Shown in pieces: positions 23,977-32,073 of a stretch of 33,270 nucleotides of DNA. Position 1 is the first letter of the stretch; the number at the start of each line of letters is the position of its first letter. A program made the position numbers and the translations under genes. This stretch comes from an uncultured Bacteroidales bacterium. Its GTDB lineage: Bacteria; Bacteroidota; Bacteroidia; Bacteroidales; Bacteroidaceae. The notes under the pieces were generated by a model that ran no database searches, was not told the DNA's origin, and worked only from the letters and a program-made list of their open reading frames with translations. Where the stretch lies: assembly GCA_947303715.1 (NCBI GenBank), contig CAMYYY010000034.1, positions 1 through 33,270 on the forward strand, in the 5' to 3' direction.

Positions 23977-25719
23977 GTGGATACCGTTTTCCAGATTCTC
24001 AAGATGCTCGGCTGCCTGGGCATGTTCCTCTTTGGAATGTCCCTGATGAGCGGCGGCCTCCAGAAATTCGCGGGTGATTCTCTTCGTACGTTCATTGCGA
24101 AGATGACGTCAAACACAGGCAAATGCCTGCTCACAGGCTTTGTCGTTACCGCTTTGGTGCAGTCATCGACGGCTACCACGCTTATGCTCGTCAGCTTCGT
24201 CAATGCAGGACTCATGACGCTCAGCCACGCCATCGGCGTCATCATGGGAGCCAACATCGGCACCACGTTTACGGCCTGGCTTTTCGCCCTCTCGTTTGAC
24301 GGCTCGTTCAGCCTTGGCGCCATTGCCATACCGGTGATGTTCTTCGCCTTCGTGTTCTACTCCATGAAGAACCAGCGCCTGAAGAGCTTTGGCGAGTTCC
24401 TCATGGGCTTTGCGTTCCTGTTCCTCGGCCTTGCCACACTGAAGGACACCTCCTACCCGCTCCTCTCCAGCCCAGGCATGCACAAGCTGCTGGCCCCACT
24501 GACAGGCTTCGGCTTTGGCAGCACGCTGATGTTCATCGTCATAGGTGCCGTGATGACGCTGATGCTTCAGTCGTCAGCTGCTACAACGAGTATCACCATG
24601 TTGCTTTTAGCAGCAGGCGTAGTTCCCTTCGACCTTGCTGTGGCAATGGTGCTTGGCGAGAACATCGGTACCACCATCACCTCCAACCTGGCAGCCTCTG
24701 TGGCAAACGTCTCTGCGAAGCGCACGGCCCGTGCCCATCTGATGTTCAACCTCTTCGGTAGTATACTGGTGATAGCTCTCTTCCGTCCCTACCTGCAGCT
24801 CAATGGCATCATCATCGAAGCCCTCGGCTTTCCCAATCCCTGTACGGCCGACTTCACGTTGCTCAGCATGAGCGATGCCGAAGGGGGCGTCATGAAGGCC
24901 CAGCTGGCGCAGAGCCTCCCCTACAGCGTTGCCATTGTCCACACCCTCTTCAATGTCATCACCACCCTCATCCTCGTCGGATTCATTCCACAGATTGAGA
25001 AGATTGTCACTCGCATGGTGCCTTCGAAAGAGGGCGAAAGCGAAAACTACAGCCTTATCTACCTCAAACAGGGTCTGCTCAGTACGGCAGAGCTCTCGCT
25101 CGACGAGGTACGTCGCGAGATTTACCACTTTGGCGAAATCTGCCTGAAGGGCTACAACTATGTCTGCCAGGCTGTCGATACCACCGAACGGGACTCCTTC
25201 GAGCCGCTTCGGGCGAAGCTGGTGAAGTACGAGGAGATAACGGACCGCATCGAATTTGAGATTGCCAACTACCTGAACAAGGTGAGCGAGAGCGAAATCT
25301 CCGATTCCACCCGCATCCGCATCAAGGCTATGTACAAAATCATCAGCGAGATGGAGAGTTTGGGCGACTCGGGCGAGGCCATCAGCCGTCTGCTTACCCG
25401 CAAGTTCGACCACGGCAAGACGCTCGACGACGACATGATGGCCAAGGTCAACGGTATGCTCTCCCTCGTCCGCAATGCCTACGACATTATGCTCGAAAAC
25501 CTCAGCAAGCCCGCCCTGAAGGACATCTCGAATGCCTATGCCGCCGAGGATGCCATCAACCACTGCCGCGACCGCCTGCGCGAGGAGCACATTGCGAGCA
25601 TCGAGAACCGTGCCTACGACTACACCTCCGGCGTCTACTACATCGACCTCATCTCGGAGCTTGAGAAGATTGGTGACTTCATCATCAACATCTCCGAAGC
25701 TGCCGTGCAGATGAAATAG
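23977..25719 (+). CDS. Na/Pi cotransporter family protein with PhoU-like C-terminus
   Basis: A 580-residue inner-membrane protein starting at a GTG (23977) that directly opens the conserved MDTVFQILKMLGCLGMFLFGMSLMS segment. Two inverted-repeat transport units are visible: VQSSTATTLML with GANIGTTFTAW, and LQSSAATTSITML with GENIGTTITSN. QSS and GxNIGTT are the substrate and sodium signature of the NptA/SLC34 family. About 350 membrane residues are followed by a helical PhoU-like domain (VRREIYHFGEICLKGYNYVCQ... to IEKIGDFIINISEA type). It probably takes up phosphate with Na+, though some bacterial homologues have other or unknown substrates. Its 3' end is convergent with the GH2 gene. Confidence 0.92.
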   Translation: MDTVFQILKMLGCLGMFLFGMSLMSGGLQKFAGDSLRTFIAKMTSNTGKCLLTGFVVTALVQSSTATTLMLVSFVNAGLMTLSHAIGVIMGANIGTTFTAWLFALSFDGSFSLGAIAIPVMFFAFVFYSMKNQRLKSFGEFLMGFAFLFLGLATLKDTSYPLLSSPGMHKLLAPLTGFGFGSTLMFIVIGAVMTLMLQSSAATTSITMLLLAAGVVPFDLAVAMVLGENIGTTITSNLAASVANVSAKRTARAHLMFNLFGSILVIALFRPYLQLNGIIIEALGFPNPCTADFTLLSMSDAEGGVMKAQLAQSLPYSVAIVHTLFNVITTLILVGFIPQIEKIVTRMVPSKEGESENYSLIYLKQGLLSTAELSLDEVRREIYHFGEICLKGYNYVCQAVDTTERDSFEPLRAKLVKYEEITDRIEFEIANYLNKVSESEISDSTRIRIKAMYKIISEMESLGDSGEAISRLLTRKFDHGKTLDDDMMAKVNGMLSLVRNAYDIMLENLSKPALKDISNAYAAEDAINHCRDRLREEHIASIENRAYDYTSGVYYIDLISELEKIGDFIINISEAAVQMK

Positions 25720-25728
25720 CCGTACCCC

Positions 25729-25747
25729 ACCTCCGGACGCCGGAAGT
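25729..25747. terminator. Short hairpin between convergent Na/Pi and GH2 genes
   Basis: ACCTCCGG and CCGGAAGT pair with one mismatch around ACG, followed by GTTCTTTTG. It is the only stem in the 58-bp gap between the two 3' ends. Confidence 0.45.
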
Positions 25748-25777
25748 GTTCTTTTGTATTTCTACTGCAAAGAGAGA

Positions 25778-28273
25778 TTATTCTTCTTCTCCCATCGGTT
25801 GGCTGTCAGTCGCTTCGCGATACGGCAGACTGACCTCGACAGGCTCAAGGCCCTCGGCGGTGAAGGTAACCACCGCTTCTCCATCAAGGGCGATGTATGC
25901 CACCAAACGGCCCTGACCAAGCATCTTCACGGGTGACTGCGGAGCCGACATATCGAAGTTCAGGGCGTTCTCCATACCCAGCAGCCGCGCTCCCTCCGTA
26001 ACGGTGCAGGTGACAGGAGCCATAGACATCCGGGCACGCTCGCCGTTGGCATCGACAGCCTCCACCAGCACCTGCGCCAGCGCTGGTGACTGAGCGATGA
26101 TAGTGGCACGCAGGCGCACTGGCTCACCCACGGTGCGGATGGCATACTGGCACAGGGCCTTCCCTGCGGCATCGCAGCCCTCGCAGATGAGCTCGCCGGC
26201 GGCGTAAGGGATGACCCACGTGATGATGCCCGTCTCACGGTCGTAAGGCTGCAGCTCGCCCACCACCTCTACGGAATCGGGCGTAGCGGCGCGCTTCAGC
26301 AGCAAACGTGCCTGCGCCGTGTTCGTGTAGCAGACCACTCGGACGTTCTGCCCCTCCTCGTAGTTCCACATATCCTGTGCATCCATCGAGAGGCGCGGAC
26401 GGCGGACGCGCATGCTGTCACCTCCCTCGCCCTCACGGCGGCGCGGCTGGCGCTCAGGGTAGGTGCCGATATAGGCCACAGGCTCCGTAGCCCACAACGC
26501 CTGACGGAAATGTCCGCGAGGCTTCATGAAGCCGGCAAAGTCGATGAGCCCCGTGTTCAGTCCGCGCGACGGCCAGGCACCCGATTCGCCCAGATAGTCG
26601 AGCCCCGTCCACACAAACTGCCCGAAGATGTGGCGGTTGTCCCTCACGGCCAGCCACTGCTCGTAGCCCACGCCGGTCTCGCTGCCGTAGATGATGCGCT
26701 GGGGATATTTCTCATGGTCGGTGACATAGCGGCTCTCAGTGTAGTTGTAGCCCACCACGCCGACAGCCTCAGGGTATTCCGTCTCATTGCTCATCACCAC
26801 CCCTGCCAGTGCGCCGGTGACGGGACGTGTGTAGTCAATTCTGCGGACGATGGCCGACAGCCTTTTGGCAATCTCGCCGATGCGCTCGGCACGCGGGGCA
26901 TCGGGCTTATAGCCGCCGTACATGGGCTGGCTGATGCTGGTGCCGTCAAGCACGGGGTGCGAATAGGGGTCGTTGGGATAGTCCACCTCGTTGCCGATGC
27001 TCCAGAGGAAGACGCTGGGGTGATTCCTGTCGCGACGCACCATGTCGGCCACGTCGCGGTCAATCCATTCGGCAAAGAAGTCGGCTGTGCCCTCGAAACC
27101 AGGCTCACCCTTGTTCCAGCCCTTCAGCCATTTGCGTTTAGGAAATTCCCACTCGTCGGAAGCTTCGTCGATGACCAGCAGTCCCATCTCGTCGCAAAGG
27201 TCGTAGAGGTCGGGGTTCTGCGGATTATGGCTGCAGCGGATGGCGTTGGCCCCCATCTCCTGCAAGGCCGTCAGACGGCGCTGCCACACCTCGCGCGGCA
27301 CAGCAGCACCCAGCACACCGCCGTCGTGGTGTACGCACACGCCCTTCACCTTGATGTTCTTGCCGTTGAGGAAGAAGCCCTCGTCAGCCGTGAAGCGCAG
27401 CGTACGCAGTCCGGCACGATAGGTTGTGGAGTCGATGGGGCTGCCGTTGCGGCACAACTCGGCACGGTAGGTGTAGAGGAACGGGCTGTCAAGTTCCCAC
27501 TTCCGCGGTTGGGGCACGCGGAGCATCGTCATGGCCACACCGGAGGAGACTGCCACCGACGTTTCGGCCACCAACGAGTCGCCCATCAGGAACGAGAACG
27601 CGACGCTGTAGCTGCCGTCGTCCTCAGCCCCCTCAACCTTCGATTCCACTTGCACCATCGCATCCTTGTCCGACAGCGACAGCAGGCGGTACGTCGTTCC
27701 CCACTGGGCGAGATGCACCGTAGGAGCCTCCACCAGCCACACGTCGCGCCAGATGCCTGAGCCCGTGTACCAGCGTGAATCAGCCTGCCGGCTATGGTCC
27801 ACTCTCACCAGCAGCGTATCCCCCGCAAAATTCTCCTGTTGACTCGTCGAATCGTTGACTTGTTGACCTCCCAGATAAGGTGTCAGCTCATAGCAGAACG
27901 ACACGTAGCCGTTGGGCCTGTAGCCCAGCTCGTGGCCGTTAATCCAGACGGTGCTGCGGTTATAGACGCCGTCGAAGCAGACATACTTCCGCGGCGCTGA
28001 CGCTGCGTCAAATCCCTTTATGGCTTTCCTGTACCACCCCACTCCGCCAGGCAGATAGCCCGTACAACTGGCCAAGGTGTCGGAGGGCGTGGCCTCGATG
28101 CTCCAGTCGTGCGGCAGCGTCACAGGGCGCCACTCCACGCTGTCCATCGAAAACTCCCAACCGTCGTTCCACCGCTCCACATGACCGAAGCCGACGGGAT
28201 TGTTCACCTGTGCCTGCATGCTCATGCTAAGGCACACTGCTGCCACGACTGGGAAGTAGGAAAAAAGTTTCAT
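25778..28273 (-). CDS. Secreted GH2 family beta-galactosidase-like enzyme
   Basis: An 831-residue exported glycosidase. The ATG at 28273 gives the signal peptide MKLFSYFPVVAAVCLSMSMQAQ; two upstream codons with a TTG are not needed. The sugar-binding jelly roll opens with RWNDGWEFSMDSVEWRPVTLPHDW. An Ig-like domain and the TIM barrel follow, with KGVCVHHDGGVLGAAVP and IRCSHNPQNP. The acid/base Glu is about 429 in SIGNEVDYPN and the nucleophile Glu about 532 in IYGSETGVGYEQW. The C-terminal part (YTNTAQARLLLKR..., then a beta-rich tail) resembles the DUF4982-type domains of Bacteroidetes GH2 enzymes. Beta-galactosidase is the likely activity. Residues about 136-148 (GQQVNDSTSQQEN) come from an octamer array inserted in a surface loop. 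It starts 40 bases after porT and is probably co-transcribed with it. Confidence 0.93.
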   Translation of the reverse strand: MKLFSYFPVVAAVCLSMSMQAQVNNPVGFGHVERWNDGWEFSMDSVEWRPVTLPHDWSIEATPSDTLASCTGYLPGGVGWYRKAIKGFDAASAPRKYVCFDGVYNRSTVWINGHELGYRPNGYVSFCYELTPYLGGQQVNDSTSQQENFAGDTLLVRVDHSRQADSRWYTGSGIWRDVWLVEAPTVHLAQWGTTYRLLSLSDKDAMVQVESKVEGAEDDGSYSVAFSFLMGDSLVAETSVAVSSGVAMTMLRVPQPRKWELDSPFLYTYRAELCRNGSPIDSTTYRAGLRTLRFTADEGFFLNGKNIKVKGVCVHHDGGVLGAAVPREVWQRRLTALQEMGANAIRCSHNPQNPDLYDLCDEMGLLVIDEASDEWEFPKRKWLKGWNKGEPGFEGTADFFAEWIDRDVADMVRRDRNHPSVFLWSIGNEVDYPNDPYSHPVLDGTSISQPMYGGYKPDAPRAERIGEIAKRLSAIVRRIDYTRPVTGALAGVVMSNETEYPEAVGVVGYNYTESRYVTDHEKYPQRIIYGSETGVGYEQWLAVRDNRHIFGQFVWTGLDYLGESGAWPSRGLNTGLIDFAGFMKPRGHFRQALWATEPVAYIGTYPERQPRRREGEGGDSMRVRRPRLSMDAQDMWNYEEGQNVRVVCYTNTAQARLLLKRAATPDSVEVVGELQPYDRETGIITWVIPYAAGELICEGCDAAGKALCQYAIRTVGEPVRLRATIIAQSPALAQVLVEAVDANGERARMSMAPVTCTVTEGARLLGMENALNFDMSAPQSPVKMLGQGRLVAYIALDGEAVVTFTAEGLEPVEVSLPYREATDSQPMGEEE
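27838..27869. repeat. GTTGACTC octamer array inside the GH2 gene
   Basis: Plus-strand units GTTGACTC, GTCGAATC, GTTGACTT, GTTGACCT: close copies of the intergenic octamer array at 32229-32259. In the coding sense they give GQQVNDSTSQQ in frame. Confidence 0.75.
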
Positions 28274-28313
28274 GGTCAAAGAATTAAAGAGTTATGAAAT
28301 AAGTTTTTGGGTA

Positions 28314-29051
28314 TTACTCGAAGTAGAAGTTGAACACAATCATGCGGCTTCGTGCAGCATCGATTGCCTGGGTGTATTTCAGCAGATTCTTGTCAATGAG
28401 GTCGCTGCGGTCGCGTACCAGGACATTTGGCAATCCGAAGCAGAACTTCACCTCGGGGATGAGCTTAAAGAAAGGCAGATAGAAGTCGCAGCCCATTCCC
28501 ACCTCGAAACAGAAGTCGAGGCGATGCACGAGCAACTCCTTCTGCTTCTTCACCGTAAGGTCAAGCATCGGCACCACACCCGCCACCATGTAGGGGCGGT
28601 AGTTGTTGAATCGCGGCGCACTCCATTTCATGTCCACCGGCACCGTGAAGTACGTCGATTTGATGGTCTGCTGCGTGCCGGCTCCCGTCAGCTGCTCGCA
28701 GAACTCCACTGTCTTGTCGCCGAAGTACATCGTGGGGATGATACGCAGCGAGAGCTCGTTGGTGAACCTCGCCTCACCCAGCACACCCACGTTGAAGCCT
28801 GGACTGTACGAGGGTACATCGGCAAACCACGACTCCTCGGTGCCGTCCTCCAGCACATTCACATGGCCGTTGTGCACCATCTCCAAATCCTGAAAATGAA
28901 GGCCGAAGAGGAATCCGTAGTGCCAGGCACGGAGGTCGATGTACGGACGGTTCTGCACCTTCCGCGTCTGTGCCGATGCCGGAAGGACTCCACCGAGCAT
29001 CCCCGCCATCAGCACTACCATCGTCGCTATACGTAAACAGCGTTTGATCAT
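28314..29051 (-). CDS. porT: PorT-family outer-membrane protein (type IX secretion)
   Basis: A 245-residue beta-barrel protein. The ATG at 29051 was chosen because it opens a signal peptide (MIKRCLRIATMVVLMAGMLGG... to ASAQ) and gives the length of P. gingivalis PorT (about 244). Marks of the family are NRPYIDLRAWHYGFLFGLHFQDLE just after the signal, SPGFNVGVLGEARFTNELSLRI, PYMVAGV, a hydrophobic LIPEVKFCFGLPNVL strand and the aromatic C-terminal strand RMIVFNFYFE. PorT is required for type IX export of proteins to the cell surface in Bacteroidetes. No other T9SS gene is in the window, as is normal because they are scattered. It is divergent from mtaB. No convincing -7 box was found; TACGTTTAA (plus 29059-29067) is a weak candidate. 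Confidence 0.88.
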   Translation of the reverse strand: MIKRCLRIATMVVLMAGMLGGVLPASAQTRKVQNRPYIDLRAWHYGFLFGLHFQDLEMVHNGHVNVLEDGTEESWFADVPSYSPGFNVGVLGEARFTNELSLRIIPTMYFGDKTVEFCEQLTGAGTQQTIKSTYFTVPVDMKWSAPRFNNYRPYMVAGVVPMLDLTVKKQKELLVHRLDFCFEVGMGCDFYLPFFKLIPEVKFCFGLPNVLVRDRSDLIDKNLLKYTQAIDAARSRMIVFNFYFE

Positions 29052-29114
29052 ACGTCTTTTAAACGTAGAATCGCCAACAATTAGTATAATAAATGCAGGA
29101 TTTGTCGGAATAAA

Positions 29115-29145
29115 TTTGCTTTTCCTCTCGGCTTGCACTATTTTT
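29115..29145. repeat. 31-bp direct repeat, upstream copy (decayed promoter duplicate)
   Basis: This is identical over 31 bases to 29201-29231. After the shared part it continues TATTTTTAAC, so the -7 box has lost the G of TTTGC. Confidence 0.85.
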
Positions 29146-29200
29146 AACCTGCGGTTTTAAATAGGCTGCGCCTCGGGCAAATCAAAAAAACGCCGTTTTT

Positions 29201-29233
29201 TTTGCTTTTCCTCTCGGCTTGCACTATTTTTGC
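29201..29233 (+). promoter_or_regulatory. Promoter for mtaB, contained in a 31-bp direct repeat
   Basis: TTTG at 29201-29204 and TATTTTTGC at 29225-29233 are separated by 20 bases. The leader to the ATG at 29252 is about 15 bases. Positions 29201-29231 duplicate 29115-29145. Confidence 0.78.
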
Positions 29234-29251
29234 AACTAAATTACTTCAGCC

Positions 29252-30727
29252 ATGACGGATGACCACGTTTTTAGCGACCGTAAGGCGGCCTACTATACCC
29301 TGGGCTGCAAGCTGAACTTCTCCGAAGCCTCGTCCATCGGGCGCAGCCTTCAGGAAGCCGGCTACCGCACCGCCCGCTCGGGAGAGGTGGCTGACATCGT
29401 CGTCGTCAGTACCTGCTCCGTCACCGAGGTTGCCGACCGCAAGGGGCGTCAGGCCATCCACCGTCTCGCCCGTCAGCATCCAGGCGCACAGATTATCGTC
29501 ACGGGCTGCTATGCCCAGCTCAAGCCCGCCGAGGTTGCCTCCATCCCCGGCGTCAGTCTTGTGCTCGGCCAAAACGAGAAGGGAAGACTGAAAGAGTTCC
29601 TCTCAGAGATTAATGGCTGTTTTAGTGAACAGAGATCAGTGAACAGTGAACAGATAATAGCAAAGGAATCGGATGAAGGACTAACATCTGCTCACTGCTC
29701 ACTGCTCACTGATCACTCTTCACTATTCACTGATCACTGTTCACTGATCACTGATTACTCTTCCCCCCACGTTCACGTCTCTCCCCTCTGGGGCAAGGAG
29801 GCGGGGGAAGCCGTCTTCATGCCGTCGTGTTCGCAGGGCGACCGCACTCGCTGGTGGCTGAAGGTACAGGACGGCTGCGACTACTTCTGCTCCTACTGCA
29901 CCATCCCCTATGCCCGCGGCCGCAGCCGCAACGGCAGCATCGCCACCCTCGTCCGTCAGGCTGAGGAAGCTGCGGCGCAGGGCGCTAAGGAGATTGTCAT
30001 CACGGGCGTCAACATCGGCGACTTCGGCAAGAGCACAGGCGAGTCGTTCATCGGCCTCGTCCGTGCCCTCGATGCCGTTGAGGGCATCAGCCGCTACCGC
30101 ATCTCGTCGCTCGAGCCCGACCTGCTCACCGACGACATCATTGCCTTCGTGGCCCGTTCGCGGGCGTTCATGCCCCACTTCCATATCCCCCTCCAGTCGG
30201 GCAGCGACGAGGTGCTGCGCCTCATGCGTCGCCGCTACGACTCGGCGCTCTTCCGCCAGAAGGTCGAGCGCATCAAGGACGTCATGCCCAATGCCTTCAT
30301 CGGCGTCGACGTCATTGTGGGTACTCGCGGTGAAACGGACGAGCACTTCCGCCAGACGTACGACTTCCTCCGCAGCCTCGATGTCACCCAGCTGCACGTC
30401 TTCAGCTACTCCGAGCGCCCAGGCACGGCAGCCCTGAAGATTGACGGCCCTGTGCCCTCGGCCGAGAAACACCGCCGCAGCGAGCTCCTGCTGGCACTCT
30501 CCGCCGAGAAGACGCACGCCTTCTACGCCTCCCACATCGGGCGCACGGCCACCGTGCTGCTCGAGCATCAGAAACGCGGCCTCCCCATCTCAGGCTTTAC
30601 GGAGAACTACATCCGCGTGGAGATGGCGCCATCCCCCACCCCTTTGAAAGACAACACCCTCGTCCATGTCCGCCTCGGCGATTTCTCCGCCGACGCATCA
30701 GCGCTAATAGGAAAGATTGAAAATTGA
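29252..30727 (+). CDS. mtaB: tRNA-t6A37 methylthiotransferase MtaB with repeat-derived insert
   Basis: A 491-residue radical-SAM enzyme that adds a methylthio group to t6A at position 37 of ANN-decoding tRNAs. The UPF0004 domain supplies Cys 19 (YTLGCK), 55 (STCSVT) and 86 (TGCYAQ) for one iron-sulphur cluster. The radical-SAM motif CDYFCSYC has Cys 209, 213 and 216. FHIPLQSGSDEVLRLMRRRY, VDVIVGTRGETDEHF and a C-terminal TRAM-like stretch (GRTATVLLEHQKRG...) follow. Residues about 125-170, between the two domains, are encoded by heptamer-arm element D and bring the length about 45 above the usual 440-450. The last residues KIEN and the stop lie in a GATTGAA array. All catalytic Cys are intact. 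Confidence 0.95.
   Translation: MTDDHVFSDRKAAYYTLGCKLNFSEASSIGRSLQEAGYRTARSGEVADIVVVSTCSVTEVADRKGRQAIHRLARQHPGAQIIVTGCYAQLKPAEVASIPGVSLVLGQNEKGRLKEFLSEINGCFSEQRSVNSEQIIAKESDEGLTSAHCSLLTDHSSLFTDHCSLITDYSSPHVHVSPLWGKEAGEAVFMPSCSQGDRTRWWLKVQDGCDYFCSYCTIPYARGRSRNGSIATLVRQAEEAAAQGAKEIVITGVNIGDFGKSTGESFIGLVRALDAVEGISRYRISSLEPDLLTDDIIAFVARSRAFMPHFHIPLQSGSDEVLRLMRRRYDSALFRQKVERIKDVMPNAFIGVDVIVGTRGETDEHFRQTYDFLRSLDVTQLHVFSYSERPGTAALKIDGPVPSAEKHRRSELLLALSAEKTHAFYASHIGRTATVLLEHQKRGLPISGFTENYIRVEMAPSPTPLKDNTLVHVRLGDFSADASALIGKIEN
29624..29759. repeat. Heptamer-arm hairpin element D inserted in frame in mtaB
   Basis: Left arm 29624-29653 uses AGTGAAC units. Right arm 29688-29759 is ten heptamers of TGNTCAC type (TGCTCAC three times, then TGATCAC, TCTTCAC, TATTCAC and so on). 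The loop holds GGAATCGGATGAAGGACTA (29665-29683), matching the core of element C (CGCATGCAGACTA) with few changes. The frame is open through the whole element. Confidence 0.85.
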
Positions 30728-30776
30728 AGATTGAAGATTAAAGGTCAAAATTGAAAATTGAAAATTGAAGATTGAA
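30711..30776. repeat. GATTGAA heptamer array over the mtaB stop
   Basis: Units GATTGAA, AATTGAA, GATTGAA, then after a short break AATTGAA twice more and GATTGAA. The first unit encodes the last residues and stop of mtaB. Confidence 0.85.
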
Positions 30777-30922
30777 CCGATGGAGCAGCGAGTGGAGAGC
30801 CAAGCTTGCTTGGTCTATCCCGAGTCGCGACAGAGGAAGACCGAAGGTCAAGATTGAACCGAGTATTTTGTTTAATTTTTTGATTGATTTTGTGAAATTT
30901 CTCTGCGAAGCAGACTAAAATA
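30777..30922. other. Non-coding block between two GATTGAA arrays
   Basis: No gene was recognised here. The block holds three small palindromes: CCAAGCTTGCTTGG (30800-30813), GACCGAAGGTC (30839-30849) and TCTGCGAAGCAGA (30902-30914). A T-rich stretch lies between the last two. It is flanked by matching heptamer arrays and could be a unit carried between them. Confidence 0.5.
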
Positions 30923-30985
30923 GGAAGATTGAAAATTGAAGATTGAAGATTGAAAATTGACCCGTTGACTCGTAGACTCGTTGAC
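30923..30985. repeat. GATTGAA heptamers followed by GTTGACTC octamers upstream of the GT2 gene
   Basis: GATTGAA/AATTGAA units run 30923-30960, and GTTGACTC, GTAGACTC, GTTGACC follow at 30964-30985. The two array types are directly adjacent, 17 bases before the glycosyltransferase start. Confidence 0.8.
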
Positions 30986-31002
30986 CCTAAAAAAACCCTA
31001 AC

Positions 31003-32073
31003 ATGAAAATTTCCGTCGTCATACTCAACTGGAATGCCGAGCACCTGCTGCGCCAGTTCCTTCCGTCCGTCGTCCATCACAGCGAGGGCGAGGGCATCGA
31101 GGTCGTGGTAGCCGACAACGGCTCCACCGACGGCTCACTGGCTCTGCTGGCGTCAGAATTCCCCACCGTGCGCATCATCGCCCTCGACCAGAACTACGGC
31201 TTTGCCGAGGGCTACAACCGCGCCCTGGCTCACGTCGATGCCGAATATGCCGTGCTGCTCAACGACGATGTGGAGGTCACCCCCGGCTGGCTCACGCCGC
31301 TCGCCACCTTCATGGACACCCACCCCGGCTACGCCGCCTGTCAGCCCAAGCTGATGAGCTGGCACGAGCGCGACCACTTCGAGTATGCCGGTGCCTGCGG
31401 CGGCTACCTCGACCGCTACGGCTACCCCTTCTGCCGCGGCCGTATCTTCAACACCATCGAGACGGACCGGGGGCAGTACGATGGAGAATTGAAGAATGAG
31501 GAATCAGGAATCAAGAATTCTCCTGACCTCCTCTGGGCCACCGGCGCCTGCCTGTTCATCCGCATGGCAGACTACCGCGCGGCGGGCGGGCTCGACGGCC
31601 GTTTCTTCGCCCACATGGAGGAGGTGGACATCTGCTGGTGTCTGCGCTGCCGTGGACGCCGTATAGCCTGCGTGACGGACAGCGTGGTCTATCACGTCGG
31701 CGGTGCCTCGCTGCAAGCCGGCAGTCCGCGCAAGACGTTCCTCAACTTCCGCAACAACCTGCTGATGCTCTACAAGAACCTCCCGCCACGCGAGCTGCGC
31801 CCCGTGCTGCGTGTGCGCGCCCTGCTCGATGTCGTTGCCGCCTTCACGTTCCTGCTGAAGGGCGAGGGGCGCAACTTCTTCGCCGTGTTCCGTGCCCGCC
31901 GCGCCTTCCGCCGTCTGAAGCCCGATTTCACCGCCAGTCGGCAGGAGAACATCGCTGCCGCCACTGCTGCCGGAAACCCCGCCCTTGCCGTTGCTGAGCG
32001 CCGCCCCTGGAGCATCCTCGTCCAGTACCACCTCCTCCACCACAAGACGTTTGACAAACTAAAGAGTGAATAG
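31003..32073 (+). CDS. GT2 family glycosyltransferase (rhamnosyltransferase-like)
   Basis: A 356-residue GT-A enzyme that would transfer a sugar from a nucleotide donor to a cell-surface polysaccharide or lipid. The opening MKISVVILNWN, then VVVADNGSTDGSLALL, and the metal-binding LLNDDVE (Asp about 88-89) are classic for WbbL-like GT2 proteins. GACLFIRMADYRAAGGLDGRFF and HMEEVDICWCLRCRGRRI form the acceptor/ED motif. The C-terminal part is basic with a hydrophobic segment (DVVAAFTFLL), suggesting membrane association. Residues about 162-173 (ELKNEESGIKN) are encoded by repeat-like DNA. The last residues KSE and the stop lie in the AGTGAAT array of element C. Donor and acceptor are unknown. 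Confidence 0.9.
   Translation: MKISVVILNWNAEHLLRQFLPSVVHHSEGEGIEVVVADNGSTDGSLALLASEFPTVRIIALDQNYGFAEGYNRALAHVDAEYAVLLNDDVEVTPGWLTPLATFMDTHPGYAACQPKLMSWHERDHFEYAGACGGYLDRYGYPFCRGRIFNTIETDRGQYDGELKNEESGIKNSPDLLWATGACLFIRMADYRAAGGLDGRFFAHMEEVDICWCLRCRGRRIACVTDSVVYHVGGASLQAGSPRKTFLNFRNNLLMLYKNLPPRELRPVLRVRALLDVVAAFTFLLKGEGRNFFAVFRARRAFRRLKPDFTASRQENIAAATAAGNPALAVAERRPWSILVQYHLLHHKTFDKLKSE
31486..31520. repeat. Heptamer-like array inside the GT2 gene
   Basis: GAATTGA, AGAATGA, GGAATCA, GGAATCA, AGAATTC: degenerate heptamers similar to the GATTGAA type. They encode ELKNEESGIKN in frame, in a region that is variable between GT2 proteins. Confidence 0.55.

Noticed and set aside
26510..27760. 416-codon plus-strand frame inside the GH2 gene
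   Set aside because: It is antisense to the GH2 catalytic domain with both catalytic Glu motifs and has no promoter or recognisable domain.
29624..29759. Possible pseudogenisation of mtaB by the insert
   Set aside because: The reading frame is open from start to stop and all six cluster cysteines are in place, so a functional protein is more likely.
30745..31080. Minus-strand frame across the GATTGAA arrays
   Set aside because: It mostly translates repeat DNA (SIFNLQSSIFN-like) and the antisense start of the GT2 gene.
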